A stretch of 37,587 nt of DNA from Bacillota bacterium (GCA_021323605.1 JAJPKS010000078.1:1-37587), one strand, 5' to 3'. Positions 15,322 through 24,911 are shown, numbered from the stretch's first letter. Notes: generated by a model from the sequence alone, not told the origin. Translations and numbers: made by a program.

Positions 15322-16467
15322 TCAGAAGGCCAGGTCCAGGGCTCGCCACTGGACGGTGAGCAGCGCCGCCAGCTCGCGAACGCGGTACCGCCAGCTCTCC
15401 GGAGCCTGCTCCCAGGCGAACTCCCCCGACATCAACCGGCCACTGGCCTCGAGGTCCTCCGGCACCACCAGCATGGCCTGGACCCCGGGCACGTGGGCGG
15501 CGAAGCGGTCCAGGTCCAGTTCGCTGCCGTGCCCCGGCATCCGGTTGACGACCAGGATGGTGGGCCGGCCGGTGTGACCCAGGGTGGCGAAGGCCTCGGC
15601 CACCACGCTGGCCGTCGAGGGCTCCGCGTCGCTGACCAGGAGGACCTGGTCGCAGGCACCGAGGGCGGCGCGGGCGGCGCGCTCGTGCAGCCCGGTCCCG
15701 CAGTCCAGGAGGATCACCCCCACCAGGTCCTGGAGCCGGCGGATGACCCGGGCGTAGACCGTCTGGTCGAGCCGGGCCATGCGCTCCGGGTCGATCGGCG
15801 TGGGGGCCACCATCAACCCGTGCACGGCACGGCCCAGGGCGGCATCGAGCCGGGGGACCGTCAGCCGGGGATCCTCGAGCAGCGCCAGCAGATCGTCGAC
15901 GAACACATGGTGCGCCGGCACGAGCGCGCGGCCGAGCGAGCCGTAGTCGGGATTGCAGTCCACGGCGACGATCCGGTCCCGGCGGAGCATGGCGAGCAGG
16001 GTTCCCAGGAGGGCGGTCACCGTGGTCTTGCCCACGCCGCCCTTGGGGGAGACCACCGCCACCGTGGCGCAGCGCTGGAGCCGGGGCTCGACGATGGCTT
16101 CCTCCAGGCGCCGCAGGTAGTCACTGGCCTGCCAGGCGCGGCGGGCCCGCTCCACCGCCCCCGGTCGGCGCCGGTGGGCCAGGGCGGTGAGGCCGAGCGG
16201 TGCTCCCTCCGTGTCCGACACCGCCCCTCCGACGCTCCGGCCGAGCACGGGATCGGGCGGGGCGCCGCGCCGGCGCCCGAGGACGGCGGCGCCCAGGGCC
16301 TCCCCGACCCGCTCTCCCCAGCTCAGGCGCCGGGGCAGGAGCGCGTGGGTACGCGCCGAGGGAGGCAGGGGAGGACCGAGCGCGTTCCCCTCCCGCTCGT
16401 CGCTGGGCGTCCCCGCCGCCGGCTCGGTGAGCTCGGCGGGACCTGCCCCCGGATCCGTCCTTCCCAC
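15322..16467 (-). CDS. MinD/ParA-like ATPase with long disordered N-terminus
   Basis: The 381-residue protein has about 130 Pro/Gly/Arg-rich residues, then a canonical deviant Walker A SPKGGVGKTT at 140-149. VAVDCNPDYGSLGR and VILLDCGTGLHERA follow. The DCGTGL and DxNPDxGxLGR wording is that of actinobacterial MinD-like ATPases linked to type VII (ESX) secretion, EspI type, though no ESX gene lies here. It may position or power a membrane machine. TAGGAT at 16476-16481 lies 8 nt before GTG 16467, suggesting a leaderless start. It reads toward the sir-cysH operon on the same strand, ending 54 nt before the leader peptide. Confidence 0.82.
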   Translation of the reverse strand: MGRTDPGAGPAELTEPAAGTPSDEREGNALGPPLPPSARTHALLPRRLSWGERVGEALGAAVLGRRRGAPPDPVLGRSVGGAVSDTEGAPLGLTALAHRRRPGAVERARRAWQASDYLRRLEEAIVEPRLQRCATVAVVSPKGGVGKTTVTALLGTLLAMLRRDRIVAVDCNPDYGSLGRALVPAHHVFVDDLLALLEDPRLTVPRLDAALGRAVHGLMVAPTPIDPERMARLDQTVYARVIRRLQDLVGVILLDCGTGLHERAARAALGACDQVLLVSDAEPSTASVVAEAFATLGHTGRPTILVVNRMPGHGSELDLDRFAAHVPGVQAMLVVPEDLEASGRLMSGEFAWEQAPESWRYRVRELAALLTVQWRALDLAF

Positions 16468-16475
16468 CCCGCGTC

Positions 16476-16481
16476 ATCCTA
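16476..16481 (-). promoter_or_regulatory. Candidate -10 box for leaderless MinD-like gene
   Basis: TAGGAT on the minus strand lies 8 nt before the GTG at 16467, and no ribosome-binding site is present. The pattern matches other genes in the window. Confidence 0.4.
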
Positions 16482-16621
16482 GTCCACCGGCCCCCGGCTC
16501 GGGGAGGTCCGCCGGGCGCGGGTGCGGCCGGCCCGTGTCCGGCCCCCGCCGATGGCATCATCGACGGAGAGGACGGTCGGACCGGGCGACCGGCCCGGCG
16601 AGTACGGGAGGGTATGTCCAG

Positions 16622-18121
16622 GTGGAACTCGGAGCGAGCGACGAGCGGTCGGGTCGGGGGACGGGCCGGCGCGGCCCGAACCGGGGGGAGGGGGACGAGC
16701 TGAGGCGGCGCCTGGCGGCCGTGGTCGGGGCGGAGCACGTGATCGACGGCGGTGACGCGGAGGAGTTCACCCACGACGCCTCGTTCATGGAGCACGACCT
16801 CCTGTTCGTGGTCCGTCCCGCCGATACCGAGGAGGTCGCCGAGGTGGTGCGGACCTGCGCCGGGACCGGCACCCCGGTCGTGGCCCGAGGTTCCGGCACC
16901 AGCCTGGTGGGGGGGCCGGTCCCGCTCGCGGGAGGGGTGGTCCTGTCCCTGGACCGCCTGACCCACCTCGAGATCGACGTGCCCGACACGGTGGCGGTGG
17001 CGGGAGCCGGGGTGATCACGGCCCGGATCGACGAGGAGGCCGGCCGCCACGGCCTGATGTACCCGCCCGATCCGGCCAGCGTCGAGCTGTGCACGATCGG
17101 GGGCAACGTGGCCTGTAACTCGGGGGGCCTGCGCTGCGTCAAGTACGGCGTGACCGCCGACTACGTGATGGGGCTGACCGTGGTGCTGGCCGACGGCCGG
17201 GTGCTGCGGCTCGGCGGCCGGCTCCGGAAGCGATCTTCCGGGTACCGTCTCCTGCACCTGTTCGTGGGCTCGGAGGGCACGCTCGGGATCGTGACCGAGG
17301 TGGTGGTCAAGCTCGTGCCCCTGCCACGTCACCGGGCCACCGCCATGGTGACCTTCCGAACCGTGGAGGACGCGGCCGCGGCCGTGGCCCGGGTCATGGC
17401 CGCCGGCCACCTGCCCGCCGCCCTCGAGCTCATGGACCGTGCCACCCTGCGTCTGGTCCGGGACCGCCTGCCGGCCGGCTTCGATCCCGAGGTCGAGGCG
17501 GCGCTGATCCTGGAGCAGGACGGCAACGAACCGGGGCCGGTCCTCGACGAGCTGATGCGGATGGTCGAGATCCTGGGCGGGGTGGACGACCGCATCGCCC
17601 AGTCCAGTCTCGAGCGCGATCGGCTGTGGGACGCGCGCCGGAACTTCGGCAAGGTCCTCATGGCCAGCCGCCACCACCACTTCGCCGAGGACGTGGCCGT
17701 GCCCATCGGGGCGATCCCGGAGATGGTTCGCCGGGTGCGCCGCCTCGAGGAGGAGACGGGGCTCGAGATCTGCATCCTCGGCCACGCCGGCGACGGAAAC
17801 CTCCACCCCACGATCCTGTTCCGCGACGACCAGCGCCATCTGGTCAGCCGGGCCGCGGCTCGCATCTTCCGAGACGCCATCGCGCTCGGGGGCAGCATCT
17901 CGGCCGAGCACGGGCTGGGCGTGCTCAAGCGCGACTACGCCGAGGCGGAGCACGGCGCCCTGGCCGTGGGCCTGATGCGTCAGCTGAAGGCGCTCATGGA
18001 CCCGCAGGGCATCCTCAACCCGCACAAGGTGCTGCCCGAGCAGCCCGCCGACGACGACTTCCTGAACCGGATCCCGGGCTGGTCGAGGCCGGGGCCGCGG
18101 CGGATGGAGGCCGGAGTCTAG
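16622..18121 (+). CDS. glcD: FAD-linked oxidase, glycolate oxidase subunit GlcD-like
   Basis: The 499-residue protein belongs to the PCMH-type FAD family that oxidises 2-hydroxy acids such as glycolate or D-lactate. The FAD-binding loop is ARGSGTSLVGG at 90-100. TIGGNVACNSGG and SEGTLGIVTEV follow. The C-terminal catalytic cap has HAGDGNLHP and EHGLGVLKRDY. Its length matches GlcD. GTG 16622 is chosen because GGGAGGG lies about 10 nt upstream; the open frame further left overlaps the MinD-like gene antisense. The glcE and glcF partners are not next to it, so a single-subunit D-lactate or 2-hydroxyglutarate dehydrogenase is possible. Confidence 0.87.
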   Translation: MELGASDERSGRGTGRRGPNRGEGDELRRRLAAVVGAEHVIDGGDAEEFTHDASFMEHDLLFVVRPADTEEVAEVVRTCAGTGTPVVARGSGTSLVGGPVPLAGGVVLSLDRLTHLEIDVPDTVAVAGAGVITARIDEEAGRHGLMYPPDPASVELCTIGGNVACNSGGLRCVKYGVTADYVMGLTVVLADGRVLRLGGRLRKRSSGYRLLHLFVGSEGTLGIVTEVVVKLVPLPRHRATAMVTFRTVEDAAAAVARVMAAGHLPAALELMDRATLRLVRDRLPAGFDPEVEAALILEQDGNEPGPVLDELMRMVEILGGVDDRIAQSSLERDRLWDARRNFGKVLMASRHHHFAEDVAVPIGAIPEMVRRVRRLEEETGLEICILGHAGDGNLHPTILFRDDQRHLVSRAAARIFRDAIALGGSISAEHGLGVLKRDYAEAEHGALAVGLMRQLKALMDPQGILNPHKVLPEQPADDDFLNRIPGWSRPGPRRMEAGV

Positions 18122-18179
18122 CCCTCGGGGCGCGGCCGGGGGGCCGGCCGGCGGAGATGGCCGGCCCCGGTCGCTGCTC

Positions 18180-18185
18180 TAGGAT
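18180..18185 (+). promoter_or_regulatory. Candidate -10 box upstream of the large GT2
   Basis: TAGGAT lies 10 nt before GTG 18196 in a gap with no ribosome-binding site. A start about 7 nt downstream would leave a leader of only a few bases. Confidence 0.3.
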
Positions 18186-18195
18186 TAGGCCGCCC

Positions 18196-20433
18196 GTGAT
18201 CGCGGAGCTCCTGGCCTTCTTCGCCCTCCTCTCGCTGACCACGACGGCCCTCGTCGTCTTCATCCCGGGCGCCGTGCGGGCGCGGGCCTGGCTGGGCGTT
18301 CCCCTGGGGGCGCTGGCCGCGGCCGGCTCGGGCGGGGGCGTGGTGCTGGTCTCGGGCGATCGGGCGGCGGCGCAGTCGATGGCGGTGCTGGCCCTGGTCC
18401 TGGCCCTGGGGGCGCGGCTCTGGCTGCGGCGCTGGAGCTACCTCGCCGCGCTGATGATGGTCGGGATCGTGCTGGCGGGTCTGGCCTACCTGGTGTACTC
18501 GATGCTCCAGGCCGCCGCCGACCCCCTGGGGCCGGTGGTCTGGTGGGGCTCGGCCCTGCTCCTGGTGCTCGAGGTGGTCGCGCTCGGGCTCACCGTCTCC
18601 TACGCCTTTGAGGTGCTCGACGTCCTGAGCCGGCGGCTGGTGCCGGCACCCCGCTTCGACGACCGCTACCGGCCGATGGTGGCCATCCAGGTGCCGACCT
18701 ACAACGAGCCGGTCGAGGTGGTCATCCGCACCCTGGTCTCGCTCTCCAGGCTCGATTACCCGAACGTGATGGTGCAGGTGGTGGACAACAACACCCGGGA
18801 CCCCGAGGTGTGGCAGCCGCTCCAGCGCCTGTGCGCCCGCCTGGGGCCGAAGTTCCACTTCATGCACCTGGAGCCCTGGCCGGGCTACAAGGCCGGGGCG
18901 CTCAACGAGGCGACCCGGCGCCTGCCCCCCGAGGTCGAGCTGATCGGCATCGTCGACGCCGACTACGTGGTCCGACCCGATTGGCTGCGGGACACCGTGG
19001 GCTATTTCGTCGAGCCCGAGGTCGCCTTCGTCCAGACCCCGCAGCACTACCGGGACTGGGAGGACGATTCCTACCTGCGCGGGCTCTTCTACAGCTACCG
19101 CTACTTCTTCGACGTCACCATGCCGGCCCGGGCCAATCGGAACGCGATCATCTTCGCCGGCACCATGGGCCTGATCCGGCGCTCGGTGCTCGACCGGATC
19201 GGAGGCTGGAGCACCGAGACCGTGACCGAGGACGCGGAGGCGAGCCTGCGCATGCTGGGGGCCGGCTACCGGGGCGTGTACGTCCCCGTGCCCTACGGTG
19301 AGGGGTTGATGCCGCTCAGCTTCGACGGGCTGAAGAAGCAGCGATTCCGCTGGGCGCTGGGCGGCATCCAGATCCTGCGCATGCACTGGCGCGAGCTACT
19401 GCCCTTCGGGTCCCATCGCCTTCGCCTGACGCTGGGGCAGCGCGTCCACTACCTGCTGGGCAGCGTGCAGTGGTTCGGCGACCTGCTCACGGTCATCTTC
19501 ACGCTGCTGCTCCTGCTGACGGCGGCGGCGACGGTCCTGCACCACCGCCTTCCGGTGCGGGAGATCGTGGGACCCCTCGCCCTGGTTCCCTTCCTCTTCC
19601 TGGTTTCCGGGGTGGGCCGTGCGCTCTGGGCCATCCGGACCACCGCGGGCTGCACCTGGGGCGACGCGGTGCGCTGCATGCGCTGCTGGTTCGCCTTGAG
19701 CTGGGTTGTGACCCTGGCCTGCCTGCGCGGCCTGGTCCGGCGGCAGGCCGCCTTCCTGCGCACGCCGAAGCGCAAGGAGGGGCGATCGGTCTGGCAGGCG
19801 ATCAACTCGTCCCGGGCCGAGTCGCTGCTGGCGGCGCTCTCGGTGGTGGCGGCGATCGCGATGCCGGTCAGCGCCCCCTCCCTGGGCACGATCGTGATCG
19901 CGCTCCTGCTCCTGTGGCTGGCCGTCTTCTACGCCAGCGCCCCCTGGGCCAGCTTCGCCGCCGAGGGGATCAAGCTCACCCCCCTGCGGCGTGCGTTCCT
20001 GCGCTCGGCCCAGACCACCGGGGATCGGCCGGGCTTCAGCCTGGGGTCGGCGGCGTGGCTCGGCCTGCCGGGCGCGATCGTGGCCGCGGTCGCGGCCGCA
20101 CTGGTGCTGGCCACCCCGCCCGCGCCCCGAAACGTCCCGCCGCCGCCCGACCTCCCCCGGGTCCAGCAGCTGGAACCGCCCCGCCTCCCCGGGGCGACTC
20201 CCCCGCCGACGTCCGCGCCGAGCCCCTCCGCCTCCCCGTCGCCGTCTCCCTCGATCACCCCCTCGCCCACTCCCACGACGGCGCCCTCGCCCGCCCCCAC
20301 GGTCTCGGCCCTCCCTTCGCCCTCACCCTCGTCCTCGGCCCGGCCCTCGCCCTTCCCCGCTGCCTCTCCGGTGGCCCGGCCCGGAGCGACGGCCTCCCCG
20401 CTTCGGCGCGCGGAGGCTTCGCGTCCTGCTTGA
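18196..20433 (+). CDS. Processive membrane glycosyltransferase 2 (cellulose-synthase-like) with Ser/Pro tail
   Basis: The 745-residue protein has four or more N-terminal membrane helices. A cytoplasmic GT-A domain follows, with D197 in VVDNNTRD, DAD at 254-256, TED with D346 and QRFRW at 382-386. About five further helices come next. D,D,D,QxxRW is the signature of processive beta-glycan synthases (cellulose synthase and CgsB/OpgH-like relatives). No PilZ domain is visible. The last 90 or so residues are a low-complexity Pro/Ser/Thr tail, probably extracytoplasmic and flexible or wall-spanning. The GTG 18196 start has no ribosome-binding site but a nearby TAGGAT. The product glycan is unknown; the gene stands alone. 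Confidence 0.85.
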   Translation: MIAELLAFFALLSLTTTALVVFIPGAVRARAWLGVPLGALAAAGSGGGVVLVSGDRAAAQSMAVLALVLALGARLWLRRWSYLAALMMVGIVLAGLAYLVYSMLQAAADPLGPVVWWGSALLLVLEVVALGLTVSYAFEVLDVLSRRLVPAPRFDDRYRPMVAIQVPTYNEPVEVVIRTLVSLSRLDYPNVMVQVVDNNTRDPEVWQPLQRLCARLGPKFHFMHLEPWPGYKAGALNEATRRLPPEVELIGIVDADYVVRPDWLRDTVGYFVEPEVAFVQTPQHYRDWEDDSYLRGLFYSYRYFFDVTMPARANRNAIIFAGTMGLIRRSVLDRIGGWSTETVTEDAEASLRMLGAGYRGVYVPVPYGEGLMPLSFDGLKKQRFRWALGGIQILRMHWRELLPFGSHRLRLTLGQRVHYLLGSVQWFGDLLTVIFTLLLLLTAAATVLHHRLPVREIVGPLALVPFLFLVSGVGRALWAIRTTAGCTWGDAVRCMRCWFALSWVVTLACLRGLVRRQAAFLRTPKRKEGRSVWQAINSSRAESLLAALSVVAAIAMPVSAPSLGTIVIALLLLWLAVFYASAPWASFAAEGIKLTPLRRAFLRSAQTTGDRPGFSLGSAAWLGLPGAIVAAVAAALVLATPPAPRNVPPPPDLPRVQQLEPPRLPGATPPPTSAPSPSASPSPSPSITPSPTPTTAPSPAPTVSALPSPSPSSSARPSPFPAASPVARPGATASPLRRAEASRPA

Positions 20434-20503
20434 CGCCTGCATCCCCGGGCCAATCTAATAAGCTCTCGCGTTCCGCTGATCACTGCGCACGGAGGAGGAT
20501 GCG

Positions 20504-22822
20504 ATGACCTCGATGGTGGGGGCGGCGGTGATTCGGAAGGAGGACCCCAACCTTCTCACCGGTCGGGGCACCTACGTCGACAACCTGCGGCTCCCGGGCA
20601 TGCTGCACATGGCCTTCGTGCGTAGCGCCGAGGCGCACGCGAGGATTCGCGGTATCGAGGTCGGCGCCGCCGCCGCCCTCCCCCGGGTGCACGGGGTCTT
20701 CACCGCCCGCGACCTCCCCGAGCTGCCGCCCATACCGACCGTCGTGCCCGGCCTGGAGCGGCCGTCGCTGGCCCGGGACCGGGTCCGGTTCGTGGGCGAG
20801 CCGGTGGCGGTGGTGGTGGCCGAGGACCGCTACGTCGCCGCCGACGCCGTGGCCAGGGTGACGGTCGACTACGAGCCCCTGCCCCCGGTGCCGGACTTGG
20901 AGACGGCGCTGGCGGAAGGAGCGCCCCTGCTCTTCCCGGAGCATGGATCGAATGTGTACGCCGAGATCCCACCGGCCGGCGACGCCGAGGCCGCGCTGGC
21001 CGCGGCCCCCCGGCGGGCCCGTCTGCGCCTGGTCAACCAGCGCTGCGCACCCGCCCCCATGGAGCCGTTCGGGGTGGTGGCCGACTGGGGCCCGAAGACC
21101 CTGACCGTCTGGGCCAGCTGCCAGTCGGCGCACTTCGTGCGCGGCCAGCTCAGCAAGCTGCTGGCGGTGCCGTATGGCGGCATCCGCGTGATCGCGCCGG
21201 ACGTCGGCGGCGGCTTCGGGGCCAAGCAGAGCTGGTACCCGGAGTACGTGGTCGCCGCCGTCCTCTCCCGCCGCCTGGGCCGGCCCATCAAGGCGACCGA
21301 GACCCGGAGCGAGAACCTGGTCGCCATGACCCACGGGCGGGCCCAGGTGCAGGAGGTCGAGGTCGGCTTCGACGACTCGGGACGGATCCTGGCCCTGCGG
21401 GTGATGGTCACACAGGACGCCGGCGCCTACCCCGGCGACGCCGTGGGGCTGCCCATGTTGACCATGATCATGAGCGCCGGCTGCTACCGCATCCCCACCG
21501 TGGTGACGGGCTGCCGGGCGGTGGGGACCACCACCACCCCGGTCGGCGCCTACCGCGGCGCCGGCCGGCCCGAGGCGGCCTACCTGATCGAGCGCGTGAT
21601 CGACCTGGTCAGCGACGAGACCGGCGTGGACCCGATCGAGGTGCGACGCCGCAACTTCCTGCCCGCCGACGCCTTTCCCCACACCACCCACCTGGGGTTC
21701 GTGTACGACTCGGGCGACTACGGCAAGGCCCTGCGCCGGTTGCTGGAGATGATCGACTACGAGGGCCTCCGGCGCGAGCAGGCGGCCCGACGCGAGGACC
21801 CGACCCGGCCCTTGATGGGGATCGGCTTCTCCACCTTCGTCGAGATGGGGGGCGTGGGGCCCTCGGCCATGATGGAGGGGCTGGGCATGCTGGGCGGCTG
21901 GGAGTCGGCCCGGGCGCGCGTCAACCCGGACGGCACCGTGACCCTGGCCGTGGGCACCTCGCCCCACGGCCAGGGCCACGAGACCGCCTTCGCCCAGATC
22001 GCGGCCGACGCGCTCTCGCTGCCCCTGGATCGGATCGAGGTCGTCCACGGGGACACCGAGGTGGTGCAGGAGGGCATCGGCACCTTCGGCTCGCGCTCGA
22101 TCGCGGTGGGGGGCGAGGCGGTGCGGCGGGCCAGCCTGCGCGCTCGGGAGAAGGCGACCCGGGTGGCCGCCCACCTGCTGGAGGCGGCGCCCGAGGACGT
22201 CGAGCTGGAGGACGGCCGCTTCTTCGTGCGCGGCTCCCCGGATCGCGGTATCGGCTGGGAGGAGGTGGCGAACAAGGCCTACCGACCCACCCAGCTCGGT
22301 GACCTGGAGCCGGGCATCGAGGTGGCGGCCTTCTACGAGCCCGGCCTCACCACCTGCCCCTCGGGGGCGCACTGTTGCGTGGTGGGGGTGGACCGGGAGA
22401 CCGGCCGGGTGACGATCGAGCGCTACGTCGGCGTGGACGACTGCGGGACGGTGATCAACCCGTTGACCGCCCGGGGGCAGGTCATGGGCGGGGTGGCCCA
22501 GGGCATCGCCCAGGCCCTGTACGAGGAGGTGAGCTACGGCGAGAGCGGACAGCCGCTGACCTCCACCCTGGCCGAGTACCTGGTGCCGAGCGCGGCCGAG
22601 ATGCCCCGGTTCGAGCTCGAGCACGTGGAGACGCCCACGCCGGCCAACTCGCTCGGGGCCAAGGGCCTGGGCGAGTCGGGCGCCACGGCCGCGCCTCAGG
22701 CGGTCGTCAACGCCGTGATCGACGCGCTCTCGCACCTCGGTGTGCGAGAGCTCCAGATGCCGCTCACGCCGGAGCGGGTCTGGCGGGCCATCCAGGCGGC
22801 GGCGAACGGAGGTGTGGCGTGA
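20504..22822 (+). CDS. Molybdenum hydroxylase large subunit (form II CO-dehydrogenase-like)
   Basis: The 772-residue protein is a xanthine oxidase family molybdopterin-binding subunit. It has the N-terminal [11 protein letters not shown], the Moco-binding [21 protein letters not shown] at 349-355 and the C-terminal GAKGLGESG with the probable catalytic base E724. True aerobic CO dehydrogenases (form I) carry AYRCSFR with the Cys that binds copper; this one has AYRGAGR, so CO should not be assumed as substrate. An aldehyde, purine or aromatic heterocycle is as likely. GGAGGAGG lies 5 nt before ATG 20504. Its stop overlaps the small subunit start by 3 nt. Confidence 0.9.
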   Translation: MTSMVGAAVIRKEDPNLLTGRGTYVDNLRLPGMLHMAFVRSAEAHARIRGIEVGAAAALPRVHGVFTARDLPELPPIPTVVPGLERPSLARDRVRFVGEPVAVVVAEDRYVAADAVARVTVDYEPLPPVPDLETALAEGAPLLFPEHGSNVYAEIPPAGDAEAALAAAPRRARLRLVNQRCAPAPMEPFGVVADWGPKTLTVWASCQSAHFVRGQLSKLLAVPYGGIRVIAPDVGGGFGAKQSWYPEYVVAAVLSRRLGRPIKATETRSENLVAMTHGRAQVQEVEVGFDDSGRILALRVMVTQDAGAYPGDAVGLPMLTMIMSAGCYRIPTVVTGCRAVGTTTTPVGAYRGAGRPEAAYLIERVIDLVSDETGVDPIEVRRRNFLPADAFPHTTHLGFVYDSGDYGKALRRLLEMIDYEGLRREQAARREDPTRPLMGIGFSTFVEMGGVGPSAMMEGLGMLGGWESARARVNPDGTVTLAVGTSPHGQGHETAFAQIAADALSLPLDRIEVVHGDTEVVQEGIGTFGSRSIAVGGEAVRRASLRAREKATRVAAHLLEAAPEDVELEDGRFFVRGSPDRGIGWEEVANKAYRPTQLGDLEPGIEVAAFYEPGLTTCPSGAHCCVVGVDRETGRVTIERYVGVDDCGTVINPLTARGQVMGGVAQGIAQALYEEVSYGESGQPLTSTLAEYLVPSAAEMPRFELEHVETPTPANSLGAKGLGESGATAAPQAVVNAVIDALSHLGVRELQMPLTPERVWRAIQAAANGGVA

Positions 22823-23295
22823 GGATCGAGTTGACCGTCAACGGACGACACGAGGCGGCGGAGGTCGAACCTCGGCTCCTCCTGGTACACCTTCTGCGAG
22901 AGCGCCTCGGCCTCACCGGCACCAACGTCGGCTGCGACTCCACCTCCTGCGGCGCCTGCACGGTGCTGCTGGACGGCCAGTCGGTGAAGTCGTGCACGGT
23001 CCTGGCCGTCCAGGCCGACGGCGCCGAGGTGACCACGATCGAGGGGCTGTCCGGGGCCGGAGGCGGGCTGCACCCGCTCCAGGCCGCCTTCCAGCGTCAC
23101 CACGCCCTCCAGTGCGGCTACTGCACGCCGGGGATGGTGATGGCGGCCGTGTCGTTGCTGGCCGAGCATCCCCACCCAACCGAGGAGGAGGTACGCCGCG
23201 GCCTGGAGGGGAACCTCTGCCGCTGCACGGGCTATCAGGGCATCGTCGACGCCATCCTCGAGGTGGCCCGGACGACGGGGGGCGCCGAGCGATGA
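22819..23295 (+). CDS. Molybdenum hydroxylase small [2Fe-2S] subunit
   Basis: The 158-residue protein holds two [2Fe-2S] clusters that carry electrons from the molybdenum site to the FAD subunit. The plant-type ferredoxin ligands are C39, C44, C47 and C59 ([10 protein letters not shown] plus C). The alpha-helical cluster ligands are C99, C102, C134 and C136 (CGYC and CRC). The length is normal for CoxS/XdhC-like small subunits. GTG 22819 overlaps the large subunit stop (GTGA), with GGAGGT upstream, so translation is coupled. The medium subunit start overlaps its own stop (ATGA). Confidence 0.93.
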   Translation: MRIELTVNGRHEAAEVEPRLLLVHLLRERLGLTGTNVGCDSTSCGACTVLLDGQSVKSCTVLAVQADGAEVTTIEGLSGAGGGLHPLQAAFQRHHALQCGYCTPGMVMAAVSLLAEHPHPTEEEVRRGLEGNLCRCTGYQGIVDAILEVARTTGGAER

Positions 23296-24116
23296 TCCCC
23301 GCTCCCTTCGAGTACGCCCGGCCTCGAACCGTGGAGGAGGCGGTGTCCCTCCTGGTCCATCACGGCGAGGGGGCGAAGCTGCTGGCCGGAGGCCACTCCC
23401 TCCTGCCGCTGATGAAGTTGCGGGTGGCCGCCCCGTCCCTCCTGGTCGACATCGGGCGGCTGGTGGACCTGCGCTACGTCCGCGACGCGGGCGACCACGT
23501 CGCCGTCGGTGCCCTGGTCCGCCACCACGACCTGGAGACCTCGCCCCTGCTGGAGCGCGAGGCGCCCTTGCTCCGGTACGCGGCCGGCTTCGTCGGTGAT
23601 CCCCAGGTCCGGCATCGGGGCACCATCGGGGGCAGCCTGGCCCACGCCGATCCGGCGGCCGACCTGCCGGGCGTGGTCGTGGCCCTGGAGGCGACCATGG
23701 TCGTCTACGGCCCCCGTGGCGAGCGGCTGATCCCGGCCCGGGACTTCTTCCGCTCGACCTTCGAGTCGGCGCTGGCCCCGGACGAAGTGCTGGTCGAGGT
23801 CCGGGTGCCGAAGGTGGGCGGCAGGCGCTGGGCCTTCCAGAAGTTCAACCGGCGGTCGATCGACTGGGCGATCGTGGGCGTGGCCGCGGTCGAGGCCGAC
23901 GGGGGGGCCAGCGTCGCCCTGGTCAACATGGGGCCGATCCCCCTCCGAGCCCTGGAGACCGAGGCCGCGCTGCGGCGAGGGGCGAGCCAGGCCGAGGCGG
24001 CGGCCCTGGCCGACCGCGGCACCGAGCCGTCGAGCGACCTGAACGCCAGCGCGGAGTACCGGCGCCACCTGGCCCGGGTGCTGGTCCGTCGGGCCCTCGA
24101 ACAAGTGCGGAGGTAG
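23292..24116 (+). CDS. Molybdenum hydroxylase medium FAD subunit
   Basis: The 274-residue protein is the FAD-binding subunit of the complex. The AGGHSLLPL loop at 32-40 and [14 protein letters not shown] at 111-124 are the two FAD-contact motifs of CoxM and related subunits. The CO_deh_flav_C-like domain begins near residue 165. It passes electrons to an acceptor, likely a quinone or a soluble oxidant. The start ATG 23292 overlaps the small subunit stop. The order large-small-medium differs from medium-small-large, the usual order of form I cox genes. No maturation genes (coxDEF-like) lie within the window. Confidence 0.92.
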   Translation: MIPAPFEYARPRTVEEAVSLLVHHGEGAKLLAGGHSLLPLMKLRVAAPSLLVDIGRLVDLRYVRDAGDHVAVGALVRHHDLETSPLLEREAPLLRYAAGFVGDPQVRHRGTIGGSLAHADPAADLPGVVVALEATMVVYGPRGERLIPARDFFRSTFESALAPDEVLVEVRVPKVGGRRWAFQKFNRRSIDWAIVGVAAVEADGGASVALVNMGPIPLRALETEAALRRGASQAEAAALADRGTEPSSDLNASAEYRRHLARVLVRRALEQVRR

Positions 24117-24226
24117 GAGGATCGGCGCGCTCGCCGGCCCCCGGCGGCGAACGGGCGCCGGCGAAGGAAGGACGGAACCAGCCCCGGGGATCAAAAACAG
24201 GACCAAAAAGAGATAAGGAGCACGTC

Positions 24227-24445
24227 GTGGTCGGTTTCGAGCAGGACATCAGGCCGCTGTTTCGCGAGTTCGATCGGACCGAGATGGAGTTCGCGTTCGA
24301 CCTCTGGAGCTACGAGGACGTCAAAGAGCACGCCGACTCCATCCTGGAACGGCTGGAGGCGGGGGACATGCCCTGCGACCTGCCCTGGTCCGAGGAGCAG
24401 ATCGAGCGCTTCCGCCAGTGGATGGCGGAGGGGATGCAGCCCTAG
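24227..24445 (+). CDS. 72-residue acidic protein with DIRPLF opening
   Basis: The start is GTG 24227 with AAGGAG about 7 nt upstream, preceded by an A-rich stretch that stands out in this GC-rich DNA. The protein begins VGFEQDIRPLFREFDRTEM and ends WSEEQIERFRQWMAEGMQP. The DIRPLF start and the W..EQI..F..W...G.P ending recall the cytochrome c-like region of some c-type heme proteins. There is only one cysteine and no CxxCH, so no covalent heme site. Similar short uncharacterised proteins exist in other bacteria as far as I recall. It lies 110 nt after the molybdenum hydroxylase operon; a functional link is only inferred. Confidence 0.75.
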   Translation: MVGFEQDIRPLFREFDRTEMEFAFDLWSYEDVKEHADSILERLEAGDMPCDLPWSEEQIERFRQWMAEGMQP

Positions 24446-24467
24446 CCGCGGACCGCGCGGCTAGGGC
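24439..24467. terminator. Strong hairpin over the stop codon of the 72-residue gene
   Basis: GCCCTAGCCGCG and CGCGGCTAGGGC form a perfect 12-bp stem with a 5-base loop. The stop codon TAG of the 72-residue gene lies inside the 5' arm. No T tract follows, so it is a likely but not classical terminator. It could serve both converging genes. Confidence 0.5.
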
Positions 24468-24560
24468 GAGCCCCTTCGCGCCGAGGCCATCGGGCCGCCG
24501 GCGCGGGTCGCCTCCACGGCCGGGATGCCGGCTCGAGCCCGGGGCTCGGAAGGCGCGCCC

Positions 24561-24911
24561 TCAGTGGTCCCAGCTCAGCGTGTACTCGTAATCGGCCGTC
24601 CCCCCGGCGTTGATGCGCAGCACGTGGGTACCCGCGGGCCGGCCTGCGACCACGTCCTGGAGGAACAGATACCGAATCGCCGAGCTCGGCGTCACCCAGA
24701 AGAACAGCGGCCCCGTCTCCACCAGGACCATGCTCGCCGGGGGCGCAAACGCGGCCAGCGCGAAGTGCCGGCCGTCCAGCACGAAGGTCACGGCGGCGCC
24801 GCTGAGGTCCTGGGGTTGTCCCGGCGGCTCGATCACTTCGTGGCCCGCCGCGCAGCTCGAGAGGAGGAACGTGGCCGCGATCCCGGCCGCGAGGCGAGCT
24901 CTTGGGCTCAC
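24561..24911 (-). CDS. Small secreted lipoprotein of unknown function
   Basis: The 116-residue protein has a basic N-terminus, a hydrophobic core and the lipobox LLSSC (C20), so it should be lipidated and anchored outside the membrane. The mature part is about 95 residues of predicted beta strands (AAVTFVLDGRHFALAAFAP, THVLRINAGGTADYEYTLSW). I recognise no family. GTG 24911 has no ribosome-binding site but a TACGAT box 6 nt upstream. It converges with the 72-residue gene and follows the DAHP synthase gene on the same strand. Confidence 0.7.
   Translation of the reverse strand: MSPRARLAAGIAATFLLSSCAAGHEVIEPPGQPQDLSGAAVTFVLDGRHFALAAFAPPASMVLVETGPLFFWVTPSSAIRYLFLQDVVAGRPAGTHVLRINAGGTADYEYTLSWDH

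Noticed and set aside
16121-18025. 634-residue minus-strand ORF
   Set aside because: It is antisense to the GlcD-like gene and has no recognisable domain.
20200-20410. Repetitive C-rich stretch resembling a repeat array
   Set aside because: It is the in-frame Ser/Pro/Thr tail of the large GT2; units are irregular, so it is neither a CRISPR nor a satellite.
20480-22735. 751-residue minus-strand ORF
   Set aside because: It is antisense to the molybdenum hydroxylase large subunit.
20504-22822. Annotation as aerobic CO dehydrogenase (form I)
   Set aside because: The active-site loop is AYRGAGR and lacks the Cys of AYRCSFR.
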